Assembly (NCBI RefSeq): GCF_002994745.2
Contig: NC_037094.1
Coordinates: forward strand, 4,014,001 to 4,078,000
Reading direction: 5' to 3'
Length of the DNA stretch: 64,000 bases
Source: Rosa chinensis
Taxonomy: Eukaryota > Streptophyta > Magnoliopsida > Rosales > Rosaceae
Part shown: one piece after another, positions 34,701-46,409 of the stretch
How positions within the stretch are numbered: the stretch's first letter is position 1
Layout: every line of letters begins with the position of its first letter
Notes under the pieces: model-generated
Told to the model about the DNA's origin: nothing
What the model saw: the letters and a program-made list of their open reading frames with translations, nothing else
The model's database searches: none
Translations under genes and position numbers: made by a program

Positions 34701-35168
34701 GAGAATAATAATGCCAGATGGTTTCTATTCCACAATATAATATTGGTTTCAGTTACTATGCTTCTGATGTTCATGGGCTTTCTACTTGGATTTTGACAAT
34801 TCTACTTTTTGTGGTTGATGTTCATGACCATAATATTGGTTTCCTTTCTTTCATTCAGTTCTTCCGGCAGTACGACTCCAAGTACCGGCACAACCACCCC
34901 AAGTACCGGCACCACCACCCCAACCACCGGCACAACACCCACAAGTACCAACACAACACCAACAACCACCGGAACAACCACAGGAACAACCACTGGGACA
35001 ACCACCGGTGCCACTCCATACACTGCAACTCCAGGAGTATTTGGAGTAGGGCCATCTGGAGCTGGCATCACGGATGACAGTGCTGGGATTAGACTCATTG
35101 ACACTACTAGTTTGTTCTCTTCTTCCGTAACCTTATTCTTTTCAAGCTTGATGCTTTGGTGGGGTTGA
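31708..35168 (+). CDS. Plasmodesmata callose-binding-type protein: X8 (CBM43) domain with GPI signal
   Basis: Four exons, 31708-31762, 32170-32406, 32507-32540 and 34859-35168, join in frame to 211 aa. PDCB-type proteins bind callose at the neck of plasmodesmata and are held outside the plasma membrane by a GPI anchor. Seen directly: a signal peptide (MGVLAFAALVFLAMAGQSS); an X8 domain from about residue 20 to 105 opening with ANWCVCKSG and containing CGAGADC, HPNGACYNP, HCDYAVNSYFQ, GTCDFAGTA and GCVFPSS; a Thr/Pro/Gly-rich linker of repeated TTPSTG-like units; and a hydrophobic tail suited to GPI attachment. The exon layout (tiny signal exon, X8 exon, 34-bp exon, linker exon) is usual for this family. 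The third intron is unusually long at 2.3 kb. Assignment to PDCB rather than another small X8-GPI protein is probable, not certain. Confidence 0.9.
32541..34858 (+). other. Long third intron of the PDCB-like gene
   Basis: The intron is 2.3 kb with a GTATGA donor and TCATTCAG acceptor. It is AT-rich with no open coding segment or clear transposon terminus. Confidence 0.7.
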
Positions 35169-35754
35169 TATGAAAACTTAAGAGGTGGGGTAGGGCTGGA
35201 TATCCAAGATGATGCTATATTTCAATATGCAGCGGTATATGCATGTGATGCTGCTGTTGATTATTGTTCATTTAGGGACAGCCTTGCTAAGTTTTTGTTT
35301 TCTCTCCATCCTACTATGATGTATGGGGCAAAAGTGCAGGGGCATTTGATTCCTTTTGGGTGGTGTTGCTAGTGGGACTATGGAAGCATATCTTTGTGTC
35401 TTCAACTATTTCGGTTTTTGTAAATTAGATCTAATCAGAGCGCGTACTGCTAGCTAGTGTATTAATTTGATGAGTATTTGGCACTCATTGGTATTAAGCT
35501 TATATTTCTCTCTTAATTATTATCATTTTGTTTCTTGTGTTGGGTTCTTTGTGATTATTGTGCCCCACTCTGTGCTAGGGTGTACATATATATTATAATG
35601 AACCTTGGTAGTTTCTTGAGCTAGTCGTTGTTAGATCTGAAACGTAAGCACATCATGCCACGGTTAGCTGAAAGTGTGGATGGATCTACTTTCACTGTAA
35701 TTCGAAGAGTGTGACGTGACAATTGACAGATAATCTTGGAATAATTATTATGCA
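35169..35754. other. PDCB-like 3' flank
   Basis: 3' untranslated and intergenic DNA up to the end of the Helitron-like element. No gene is seen. Confidence 0.5.
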
Positions 35755-36005
35755 CTAGAATAGACGCCCGCGCTCTGCCGCGGGTTTTGGAGGTTTAGGT
35801 AAGATAAAAAAGGGAAGGAAATACTATAAAATACTATACGTAAGGGTTATAAGGAAAAACTTACAAACAATTGTGGAAGATTCATTGTGGGGAAGACATT
35901 TTAAGTCCGAGCAATGGTACCCGCGCTTTGTTGCGGGGATTGTTGTTGGTAATAATTTACAATAATGAAAGATATAATTGAAAATGACTTTATTATTGAT
36001 CAAAC

Positions 36006-36345
36006 TGATAAAATACCATATATTACATCAATTGCAGTAGTATTTTTGTGAAGAGACACAAATTGTTCCCAATTGAATTGCTCTAGAAAGTACTTCAATA
36101 TCATCTGATTCCTCCAAGCCTTTGATTTCCATTACCACATTGTTCTGTGACAGAATATGTATCCCTCTAGACAATCAGCTTTCTGTTTTAGCCGTGCAAC
36201 AATTGCATCCAGCGACATTAGCAGTACCTCACCTGGAGGTAACTCACCTGGACGGAACTCCCTCTTGAATTCAATTTTCTTATCAGTCAGACTTGATTTG
36301 GCAAACTAAAGTCAGTAACTGCTCTCTCTTCCGCAAATGGATATT
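36006..36345 (-). pseudogene. Unidentified captured coding fragments inside the Helitron-like element
   Basis: Minus-strand readings give coherent protein-like stretches such as YFVKEYPFAEERAVTDFSLP, then after a frameshift KREFRPGELPPGEVLLMSLD and AIVARLKQK, and further on NNVVMEIKGLEESDDIEVLS. Stops and frame changes separate them. They look like parts of one or two real genes but I cannot name the family. Confidence 0.4.
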
Positions 36346-36359
36346 CCTTTACAAAGTAC

Positions 36360-36480
36360 TTAGCAGCTAAGAAGAAGCCTCCGCTTAATGTCTCGATGTA
36401 TCAACTTTGGTTCAATGGCGTTGTGTAAATAAGCAAGAATGCGAAAAAGTATATCTTGTGACTCGTTGAATAAGAAGAAC
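36360..36480 (-). pseudogene. Protein kinase catalytic-loop fragment
   Basis: A short minus-strand segment encodes LAYLHNAIEPKLIHRDIK, the HRDxK catalytic-loop region of plant receptor-like kinases (subdomain VIb). Nothing of the ATP-binding lobe or DFG motif is present, so this is an isolated captured piece. Confidence 0.6.
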
Positions 36481-37088
36481 ACGTTGGCATCAAAGACAAA
36501 TAGAGATACCCATGGTGACGGATACCTCCATGAAGTTACTGCTCCAAGTTTCCATTGTTGACATACATGCAGTATATCTGAGATAAACAAACCTTGCGAT
36601 ACCGCACTTTGCCTCGGGTAGTATAAATGCATTCTAGTCATATAACAATTGTAAATTGCTTTTTTCCTAACTGAACTAACAACCAACAAAAATCAAACGA
36701 AAAGGATTCAAATAAGAAACCAACCCAAAATCAGAAAAGAACATTCACAGGTTAAGTATTCGGCATCACTTCTAAACGCATTCTGTGTCACATTCTCACT
36801 CTTTTCAATCGATCCAATCGTTCATAGGTGAAAATTTTCAAGTTAGGCACCTTCTTTTCCAAGCTCTTTAAAACCTCTTATAGTGTTTTGCAATCTAGTA
36901 GCTCTTCTTGATTGTGTGTAGACAGTTTCATTGAAACTGGTTCATCACACTCACTGTCCAATTCACCACCAAGGCAAGGAAGAAATATCCTTTCCTGATC
37001 AATGAAAGCAGTGGAGATTAGTATTCATCATGGCACTACATTTGACTTCAATATAGAGGAAATTAATATTAGCACAATTAAGTGGTAC

Positions 37089-37334
37089 CTCAACGTGTGT
37101 TGGGGTTGGGTATTCAATCATTGATTCAAGTAGTTGAGAAGCTACAACTACTTGATTGTTTAGCTGCCCACACACTTGAATTATTTTCTCTTGGACCATT
37201 GGAATCTGTTTGAGTGGGATTTCAACTCCAAGATCAATCCGAGCAATCATGACTCCATAGAAAGCTTTAATGATTTTTTCCTGCTTGTGAATGGCTTCGA
37301 AGCTCTCAATTTTCACCAAAACTCTTAATAGATC
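37089..37334 (-). pseudogene. Captured exon of a plastid-type pyruvate kinase family gene
   Basis: The minus-strand exon keeps a TTTGCAG acceptor and a GAG|GTACCA donor. It encodes RVLVKIESFEAIHKQEKIIK, then GVMIARIDLGVEIPLKQIP, and later QLLESMIEYPTPT. This is the barrel segment of pyruvate kinase carrying the KIES loop and the substrate/metal-binding ARGDLG region, which here reads ARIDLG. That Gly-to-Ile change may be decay or a feature of a divergent plastid paralogue. Neighbouring exons are missing, so no enzyme can be made. Confidence 0.8.
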
Positions 37335-38039
37335 TGCAAACAATCCCAATAGATAAAATCAATTTTATATAAATAGAAAGCATAGATCTTTCAAGATTAA
37401 AGAAAGCTATACATTAGCTGCTACATAATAGAAAGCAAAGGCATATTCCCCAAAAAAAAAAAAATTATAGAATTTTTTCTCCCTCTTCTCCTCTATGCAA
37501 AAATATGATACCAAGTATAAGCTGATTTGTTATACCACACCTTCATTCTTAACAACTCATGGTCTTGGACAGGAAGGGAAGATCTCCACCAGGGTATAAC
37601 CCCCTTCAACTGTGATGATAGCAGCTTGGACTGCAGGGAAATTATTTAAACCTTTTTAAATGTATGCACTTAAGTCTCATGGGCTTTAAACATACTACTC
37701 AAAACAAATTGAAATAAATCCACCAAAAGAGACAATCAATATTCAGTACATTAGATAATAGTGTTAGAACAAAACCTCATTGTTAATTTCATATATTGGC
37801 AATCAGATCACTCCAGCTCTACCAATTCGTCAAACTGCATAAAAATTAGAGAACAAAAGAACAATACTTTTTTAGTATAGTAATTGACCAAACTGATGCA
37901 GCAGCTTTCTTTACATGCATAAATGATATACTATTACCTCAGTAGTAGGAAAAGAGTTAGATGTGTTATTACTAAAAGATAAATTTGTGCTGCTTAGACT
38001 TAAAATTGCAATGATAAGCATAGACTTTTTACCTCATCA

Positions 38040-38265
38040 AGATCAGTTAATCTTCTCTCCAAAGTAGAAGTATTCTTGTTTAGCCCTAACCTTTGAAATT
38101 CAGGTTCAAGTTCTGCCTCTATTTTACTCATCGAATCTGAACTTATACGAACCCTACCATCATACTTGGTTCATTTTCTGTTCAGGAGATTTGTTCTAAT
38201 TCGAATATCAGTAACAATCATCCTGTGATCCTCTGGTGTGCTGTTCCAAACAATAACCTCTTAAC
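38040..38265 (-). pseudogene. Captured coding fragment, possibly from the same pyruvate-kinase-family gene
   Basis: On the minus strand, RMIVTDIRIRTNLLNRK is followed by a stop/frameshift, then KYDGRVRISSDSMSKIEAEL and LNKNTSTLERRLTDLDE, ending at a GTA donor-like site. It looks like an N-terminal, acidic linker-type exon. Its position upstream of the pyruvate kinase piece (in element orientation) suggests a common donor gene, but this is inference. Confidence 0.4.
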
Positions 38266-40510
38266 ATAAAAAATATATATAAAATATAAAAAAAAAATAT
38301 ATAGGAAAGCTGATAATGAATTTGAAAAGCATTTAGCCAACGTTTCCTTTAAAATATATATGAAGCCACAGCTGTGATTCTTTATACTGGAAGATACGTA
38401 TCTATGTGATTACATACCACTATCCATTTCCTGCCCTACAATATTCCCGGAACTGTTGGCATTCAGATGATATACTGAATACAAAATATACTGACATTCT
38501 TTTTGAATAATGATAAATGCATAATGCCTCTTATAGAAAGCTTAGATACTGGTATATTGTCTATCGCTATCACTTGTAAATTTAGGGGTAGGTTTGTTTA
38601 CTCAAAATCTAATGAAATGAAATCGAAAAAATTCAGGAAATTATTTCTGGGAAGCAAAACTCACAATAGATGAATTTATAATAAATTATACAACAGAAAG
38701 TTCAAGTATAAATATTAATAACCATATTTTCATATGATTTCCATTTTTGACATGTACAGACTAACATGTTGGATCTAGTATCTATTTTTCTGTTTCGTAA
38801 GTAAATAGATCAAATCTATACAAACTAATCCGAAAGTAACAAACCCAAAAGATTTTGAAACAGCTAAACATAAAATCTATCAAATCCATCAATTTTTATA
38901 ATATTTGAAACAACTATACTCTGTGTTTCAATGCAATTAAAAACAGAAACGTAAATTAATCACAAATTCAGAAATAGAAATTTAAGAAAGAAAGAACTCA
39001 CAACTCACAAATTAAAAAGCAAATTGGCTTAGAGACAACTAACCTCGTACTCAGATGATGAGGTGACAATCTCCTTTTGTGAATATCAGCTATCTCTCTC
39101 TCTGTCTGTCTTTGTGCAAAGCAAAGCAAACAATCACAGCAAATCTCTCTATTTCTGTGTGGATCGTTCTTGATAAGTGATCGAATTGAAATGGATCAAA
39201 ATACCTGAAAATATATATAACCAAAGACAGCACAGCTTAGTGGAAGTTGAAACATGAAGCTAGATAACTGAATTTTTATTTTTTATGATGTAAGACGTAC
39301 AATCGATGTACAATTAAGCTAAACGCATAAGAATTCAGTCAGTATCTAAGCTATCAGTATCATTATTGCCTTCACTTCAAATTAAATGTCAAAAAATTAC
39401 ATCCACTGAAAAGACAATAGGAAAATGGACAACCATATACTGGTAACCCCAAAATCATATATCTAAAGCTTGTCCCAATCTCCAGTTTCTCTTTCTAAAG
39501 CACCAACACAAACAAAACAAAACAAAAGAAATAACGATACTCTATAATATTTGAAACAACTATACTCTTTGTTTCAATGCAATTAAAAAGAGAAACATAA
39601 ATTAATTCCCCACACTATTGCCTAAACTTACATAGTAACATAACTGCATTTTACTAAATGAACTAAAGCAATGGACAATATGACAGATAAGGATGAAATT
39701 TCAAAAAAATGCTCATTATAGCGTCAGTTTCAGAATCATCAACTCCCATGCCTAATTTTATAATCAGTTTATAAAACTTATCTCACAATTTATAATCAAT
39801 TTCCTTCTATACTTAATAATTCATTGACTAATACAAATTGTGATAGACGACAATTGTAATCATTGACAGAGAAAAAGGGAAACTCAAATGGAACTAATTC
39901 AGATTGGATCAACAAAATGCGGAGGACACCAAAATGATTTAGCAGTGGGTGCCTATTTTAATATATTGGAGTCGACTAATACTATTTCGTAAAGAGTTTG
40001 AATATGCACAGTTGATCAATTCTGTTTAGGATAAATGCAGAAACTAAGCCTTAATGGGTGTGTAAAGGTATAGCTGCCAAACAAAAGAAAACAATTCATA
40101 CTATGATTGTCCTATCCAAATTGATATACAAAATCATATCTAACTTTGTTAAATTGCAGACACAAAAACAAACTCGCATTATTTGGGAATTCTGTACTTC
40201 AGTGCTTTCTAAATCAATTGCTAAATTCATAATTATGCTCTAGATCCAATTCCTGGGTGACTGCCTTTGCCTAAACATCTTACCTCTTAAAGGAGCTATC
40301 TCCCTCACTCTCCACAGCCTACCTTAGGAAGGATATAAGAAAGTCAAATTATGGACCACTTCTTCAACTGTAGTTAATTGCGAATGAAAGCTTTTTTATA
40401 GTAGAATGTACGATTAAGAGAAAAAGAGATCATAATAATGATAAAAAATTAGAAAAGAAAATCAAACAAAGATAGGAGATTAGAAGAAGGCACACTTGGT
40501 CTTCCCATAC

Positions 40511-40716
40511 GATGCAGGGTCCCTCTTAGAATTAAAATTTTTATTTATATTAGTTGCTCAATTGAAATAAACTCAATAAATCCCTTTAAAGACAACACCA
40601 TCATTCGTTCAAAGATGCAGGGGTCCCTCTTAGAATTAAAATCTTTATTTTTATTAGTTGCTGAACTGAACTAAACTCAATAAATCCCTTTAAAGACAAC
40701 AACATTCTTTTTCTTC
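40511..40716. repeat. Tandem duplication of a 103-bp unit
   Basis: GATGCAGGGTCCCTCTTAGA begins the copy at 40511, and a close copy (extra G in the G-run) begins at 40614. Both run through AACTCAATAAATCCCTTTAA. The repeat is non-coding and lies inside the Helitron-like element. Confidence 0.8.
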
Positions 40717-41422
40717 CAGTAAAACCTGATCACCCAAAAACAGTAACACCTCTTTTCACTATTCTTCTACTTATTTTTATTATAAATTTTCTCTTATTGA
40801 TAACTCTTTCTTTGTCATCTTCACAGTTATATATAAAACTCACACAACAATATACCAAAGAGACTTTTCATTTTCCAATAAAAAACTTTCATAATTAGTT
40901 GCATATTTTTTATTTCAGATCTTCCTTGTTTGGTGATTTGCTGCCATGGATTGAAATATTTCAGCTCAAGAAAGCAACCACAATATCTTAAAAGCTGCGC
41001 TGAGAGGTATACCCCAAGATTGAAATAGGGCGAAAGGAATTGATAGACCACACACACATCCATACCCTAGGGTATGCAGCTCATAGGCAAGTATAATTCA
41101 AAAAACAACTATAGTCATGCATAACATGCAAGAAAACAAAAGACTCAGACCTCAAATTGCACCAAATTCAAAGACAATACTTCCCACGTTTGAAATTTTT
41201 ACAAAGATTTGTTTACAACCATCCCAGAATCAAAGCCTAATAATAGTGAATAGTCCATGGAGAAATTTAACCATTCCTTAGATACTAAGGTCTTTTTTCA
41301 CTTAATCGAAGCATGTAGTAAACACCCGAAGTAGCCACTATAATAGCAATTTGAAAACTAACAAAATCGTTTACACAAACGACCTTTAAAATCAAAAGCA
41401 TAGATGGTGACTCATTTTCAAC

Positions 41423-41684
41423 CAGATTGGTTAACATTGATTGCTATTGATTTTCAAATGCCTAATGTTTAAAACACTAATTAATATCTGAAGTTGCCAT
41501 AAAATTTAGACTGAGCAAATTATACCTAAAGCTTTAAAATTAGATTATCGAATCAGATTGGTTAACATCGATTGGCATTGACTGTCATATATCTACTATT
41601 TAAAACAGTAATGTCTAAAGCTGCCATAAAATTTAGACTAAGCAACTTATGTCTAAAGCTTTAAAATTAGATTACAATTGGAAA
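41423..41684. repeat. Tandem duplication of a 131-bp unit
   Basis: CAGATTGGTTAACAT starts one copy at 41423 and CAGATTGGTTAACATCGATT the next at 41554. Both contain GCCATAAAATTTAGACT and AAAGCTTTAAAATTAGATTA. The copies have diverged moderately. Confidence 0.75.
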
Positions 41685-42296
41685 GCTTTCAAGTTATATA
41701 TCTGGCACTATAATTAGGAATATGAATATATCATTATCACAAAATTGGGAATTATATTAATATAGCAGAGGAGTTTACCTAAGCCCTGACCAAGTTATGA
41801 CCAGAAACTTCGATTGAAAGAAATGTGCTAAAGCCTTGGGAAGTATCTGATGATAAAATTCTGTGGGAATTAAAGACACAGTTAGATTGGCTTTAAGGAG
41901 AAACTAAGGCATAAGAATGCCAATACGAAATAGGATTACAAATCAAACACAAAAGCAAATCAAAGAAGCAATTAAGAGCAGTTTACTGAAAACCAATGGC
42001 GTTTAACAGTTGCTTAGCTTTATTGAACCACCCGCACAACTCAATAACACAGGAAAAAAAGAAAGGAAGGTAAAACCAAACCCAAAGGCCAAAACCAACT
42101 AACCCAACAACCAAGAATCAAAATCTTCTTTCTGTTCTCATATCAAAACTAACATCAAAATCATACACTAACAAATAAAATACATTTACTTTTATCCAAA
42201 TAAGCCTAACTTTCAGTCAGTAAGAAGAACTGAATGATGATTCCCCTTTCTGGGTAGCTAAATGATAACACCTATCTCCTTTCCTCTACTCTTACC

Positions 42297-42641
42297 CAAA
42301 ACCACCATCCCCCTCAAAAACAAAAGAAGAAAAAATCCAACAACAAAAATCACAGAACGATTCAAACCACATACCTTTGCAACCGGTTTTTTCTTTCCAC
42401 TCTCTTTTTTCGCTTTTTTCGATCCCAGACCCAATAGATCTTCTCCTTTCCTCTCTTCTATCCCTCTTTGCAGACCCGATAGATCTCCTCCTTTCCTCTT
42501 TCTTACAAATGTAACAATCAGAAACAATTATCCTCCATAAACAATTTCTAAAAATAAGCCAAAACTATCATCCCCCTCAAAAACAAAAAAAAATCCAACA
42601 ACAAAAACCAAAGAACGATTCAAACCACATACCTTGCAATA
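42297..42641. repeat. Local duplication near the Helitron 5' end
   Basis: A block with CCATCCCCCTCAAAAACAAA and GAACGATTCAAACCACATAC occurs at about 42297-42380 and again at about 42560-42641. A third related copy lies near 45970-46025 beside the second 5'-terminus-like sequence. Confidence 0.7.
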
Positions 42642-42900
42642 GATCTTCTCCTCTCTCTTCTTTCGCCTGGACAGAACTGAAATTGTTTGTAAGCCACTGA
42701 ATCGCAGCCCGATCGTTATCCAAGACTGAGAAATGCAAGGACGAAAATGACCCGATCGTTATACCTGTCCAACGCTGACAAAAGGAAGGACGAAAACGAC
42801 TTTTCCGCCAACCTGATATTCTCCTTGAACAGTGAGGACAAACGGGTTTTCCGCTTCTTAGCAATAGTGTAACAGTGTTATTCACCCTTTATATATAGAA

Positions 42901-44127
42901 TAATTTTGTTCTAGCAATCTTTTTCCTCTTCTGTGCCTGATATCTGATGCCATAACTACATTGAAAACCAAGGGAATTAAAATCAAAAATGACTTAAAAC
43001 CACTTTTATAATCAAACCTCAATCCAAAACATTACAACAACCTGAGTGCACACTGTCCCAAAGCTCTGCAAAATTAACATAAAGGAAAAACTAATTACAA
43101 AATACAACATAGTTACTCAAACATACATAGTTATATAATGTATTTTGCACAAAAAAAACACACAATGAAAGCAAACAAAGCCGCTAATTGAGCAAACAAA
43201 AATTCAAAGTTCATACCTGAATAAGAATGAAAGATGCAGACAACGTGAAACAGTAGACCAAGGAATAGTGGCAGCCAAATGATGTTTAGACTCTTTTGCA
43301 TAAATTCTGTAAAAAGCAAACATAACTGTAACATACTTATCAAATTAATTATATAACTACAGAAAACAATACCAATACCATATTTGTTAAACCAAACCAA
43401 AAACAAAAGAAAAAAAAAAGTACAAAAATAAAGGAAATTTTTTTTTCTTACAACAACAAATTCTTATTTCAATTTGATAAAAGTACGTAAACAACCACGC
43501 TCATATAGTTAGGCTTTAAATATTCATTGTTGCATTATTTGAACTTTTATAGAATTGCAAGGACCTAGGAAAAAAAAAGAAGAAAACTAAGTTCAGCAGC
43601 CAAATTGGATTCATTTCAACTGTTGGTACTCTTCGAAGCTAACCATGGAGTTTAGAATTAGGAGACCAGACCAAAAGTCTGTGAAGATCCACTTTAAAAA
43701 AAATAAAAAGAAAAACAAAGAACTTTTTCCTAATAAAGCAAAAAAAAAAAAAAAAAAAATCTGGATAACTTTTTCATTTTTGTCCTTGCTCTTCTCTGTG
43801 TATCCAAATGATTGGAGTTGACATGCTCATTAGATCTACATTCGTGATTACTCACTGTTTTTTCAACAATCTGGATAACTCTTCTATTTTTGGGTCCGTT
43901 CTGGTTTGAATTTTAGTTTTCAGTTGGAAGAAATAAGTCCATATTGCACAAAAAAATCGCAATTACATGGGTAATAGCATCTAATATGTTGATGTAAGAA
44001 TATATAATTTTCAAAGATCGAGGCTTTGGTATCTCAGTTAGGCTGAAGGAGTCATCTTTATTATCCTCACCAACCCAAAACACTGTCTCATACTACCATA
44101 CACATACAAAGTCCAAATCCCAGTGAA
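42901..44127. other. AT-rich DNA without recognised genes
   Basis: It lies between the two Helitron 5'-end-like sequences and contains several A-runs. No coding region or second Helitron 3' hairpin was found. Confidence 0.45.
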
Positions 44128-44236
44128 GAACATATAAGAATTCATTTACAAAGCTGCAGTACACAGAAAATCATAAAATAGTATATATTACACACACACA
44201 CACACCCCACTATATGTATACATGTATCAGTATGAG

Positions 44237-44273
<37 letters not shown>

Positions 44274-44461
44274 CACTATATGTAAGGCATCTATATCTAT
44301 ATATATATATGCTCCTGGTGAAATTATAATACACATACATCTATATCACTAAATGTATATATGAGTATGAATACATATAGTATATATATGGTTGCCTATA
44401 TCTATATATATGTTGGGCATCCCATGCATCTCAAACATCACAATTCACAACCCATCAAACT

Positions 44462-44508
<47 letters not shown>

Positions 44509-45240
44509 AGGACTCTCTCTCACTTCATCAGCAACCGGTTTCAGATCGGCCAGTAAGTCCACACCAGCCATCATATATTATATTCACAGAGCTTTTCAGT
44601 ACTACCCATCTCTGATCTCCAGCAACATTTCTGGTCATTACAGAGAGATTTTGGGTAGGATCGAGTTCAAAAGGGTGGTTCAAATGTATACATGATCAAG
44701 AGCTTTAGTCATATATATAGTACTTAAACCCCATCTGAGTTTGCAATTAGCTTATTATCTTCGATCTTCCCCAATCTTTCTGGTACTAATTAAAAGCTCA
44801 TATGGGTGGTCAAAACATCCATATATGATCAAGAGCCTTGAAGATATATGTATATAAATACACACATAGTTATTACTTACAGATGTTCTTAAGGTTGTTC
44901 AAGGTTTCTGAATCAGTGTACTAATTTCACCTCATTTCATATGCAGTACTATAGAGAGAAAGGTTTCTTATCGTACAACTAAAAAGAGAGACGTGCAGGA
45001 TTAAGTTGAACATATAAGAATTCATATAAAAAGCTGCAGCACACAGAAAATCATAAAATAGTATATATTATACACATACACACACCCCACTATATGTATT
45101 CATGTATCAGTATAAGAGTATAAATATATATATATATATATCGCTATATGTAATGCATCTATATCTATGTATATGTATGGTCCTGGTGAAATTATAATAC
45201 ACATATATCTATATCACTAAATGTATATATGAGTATGAAT
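44128..45240. repeat. Pair of direct repeats (about 245 and 233 bp), 880 bp apart
   Basis: Copies at 44128-44372 and 45008-45240 both begin GAACATATAAGAATTCAT and end ATGTATATATGAGTATGAAT. They contain AC- and AT-rich microsatellites that differ in length. A (CT)n run of about 44 bp sits between them at 44464-44507. No coding content is present. Confidence 0.8.
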
Positions 45241-46409
45241 TAAGGAATACATATACAAAGAGTACAGCACACAAAAAGAGATGGGAATTATAGGCAACCA
45301 ACCTGAGAAAGATGATTGGAATGTCAACAGCAGCTTGACAATTGACAACAGCTCAAATGCTACCTAATCTGCATACAATAAATCCAACTGATAGAATGAA
45401 AACACAAAGCTAAATGACTATATATATTATTCGTAAAGTTTATCTAATCCCATATATTACAGACTAACATACCCAAAAACTAAGCAATCCCATGAACCTC
45501 TGATTACAGAAATAATTAGTTGCTCCGATCTTTAACAATAATAGTTGCTCATATTGTTCACCAAAAAAAAAAAAAACTCAGAGAACTGAGCTGCGAGGAG
45601 CGAGGTTGAGAACATGAGGCATTAGAGAGAGAGAGAGAGTTGAGAGCTTCAGTTATTATTTTGCAACTACAATAAGAGTATAATCACTTGTGGCTGCCAG
45701 GAGATTTTACCAAACATATACCCAAATCAAACACACATCTCTTCCAAAACCCAGTAACCTCTTCGACCAAATTCTTCAATCTCTCCACTTCTTTATCCTA
45801 CCCCAACAATCTACCATCAAAATCAAAAACCTTACATCAAATCGAAAAGAATAGACCCTACAACTTAGAATCAACTTCAATCAACCAAGAAAACCCCCAA
45901 TTCAATCAACCAACAAAAGTATCACCCCCTCAAAAACATCTAACAAAAGAAGAAAAAAATCAAACAACAAACAACACAGACCGATTCAAACCACAAATCC
46001 AATACCTTGCAACCGGTCTTTTCTTTCTTCTCTCTTCTTTCCAGAGCTCACACATCTCCTGCTTTCGCCTCTTATATTCCTCTTTTCTCTCTGCTCTCTT
46101 CTTTCGCTTTTGTTGATCTTGATGGTCTTTTCCTTCTTCTCTCTTATTTCCAGAGCTCACAGATCTTCTCCTTTCTCCTCTTCTATGCCTCTTTTCTCGC
46201 TGCCCTCTTCTTTGGGTTTTGTTGATGTTGATGTAAAGCCACCGAATACCAACCCCGAGTCCCCGATCATTTGGATACACTGAGAAGATCAAGGACAAAA
46301 ATGACTTTTCTGCCTTCTTGATATTATCCTGGAACAGTGAGGACAAATAGGGCTTTTCCGCCCCTTATAAGAAACAGTAAAACAGTATTTTTCATCCTTT
46401 ATATATAGA
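45241..46409 (-). mobile_element. Second Helitron-like 5' end and adjoining sequence
   Basis: About 46265-46409 is clearly related to 42770-42900: a GGAACAGTGAGGACAAA block, a CTTTTCCGCC block and the terminal TCTATATATAAAGG read on the minus strand. No matching 3' hairpin was found between this point and the first element, so it is either a truncated copy or the older end of a composite element. Confidence 0.5.

Larger units (their letters stand above)
35755..42900 (-). mobile_element. Helitron-like non-autonomous element carrying gene fragments
   Basis: Read on the minus strand, the element starts TCTATATATAAAGGG (42900) and ends with a GC-rich hairpin (stem CCCGCG/CGCGGG, 6-nt loop, 35767-35784) followed 8 nt later by CTAG and then T, the classic Helitron 3' end. 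It is 7.1 kb. No Rep/helicase frame is seen, so it would depend on a helper. All recognisable coding pieces inside lie in the same orientation as the element, as often seen for Helitron capture. The base before the 5' TC is T rather than the expected A, so the 5' border is less certain. Confidence 0.65.

Noticed and set aside
34718..35104. His/Asn-rich and Val-rich frames overlapping the last PDCB exon
   Set aside because: They are alternative-frame readings of the repetitive Thr/Pro/Gly linker. The in-frame exon joins correctly to the X8 domain.
37089..37334. A functional pyruvate kinase gene
   Set aside because: Only one complete exon is recognisable, it sits among unrelated fragments inside a Helitron-like element, and the flanking exons are absent.
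40511..41684. CRISPR-like repeat array
   Set aside because: These are simple two-copy tandem duplications of 103 and 131 bp in a plant transposon, with no short repeat-spacer periodicity.
42258..42540. Lys/Arg-rich frames on both strands
   Set aside because: They are low-complexity products of purine/pyrimidine-rich duplicated blocks at the Helitron 5' side.
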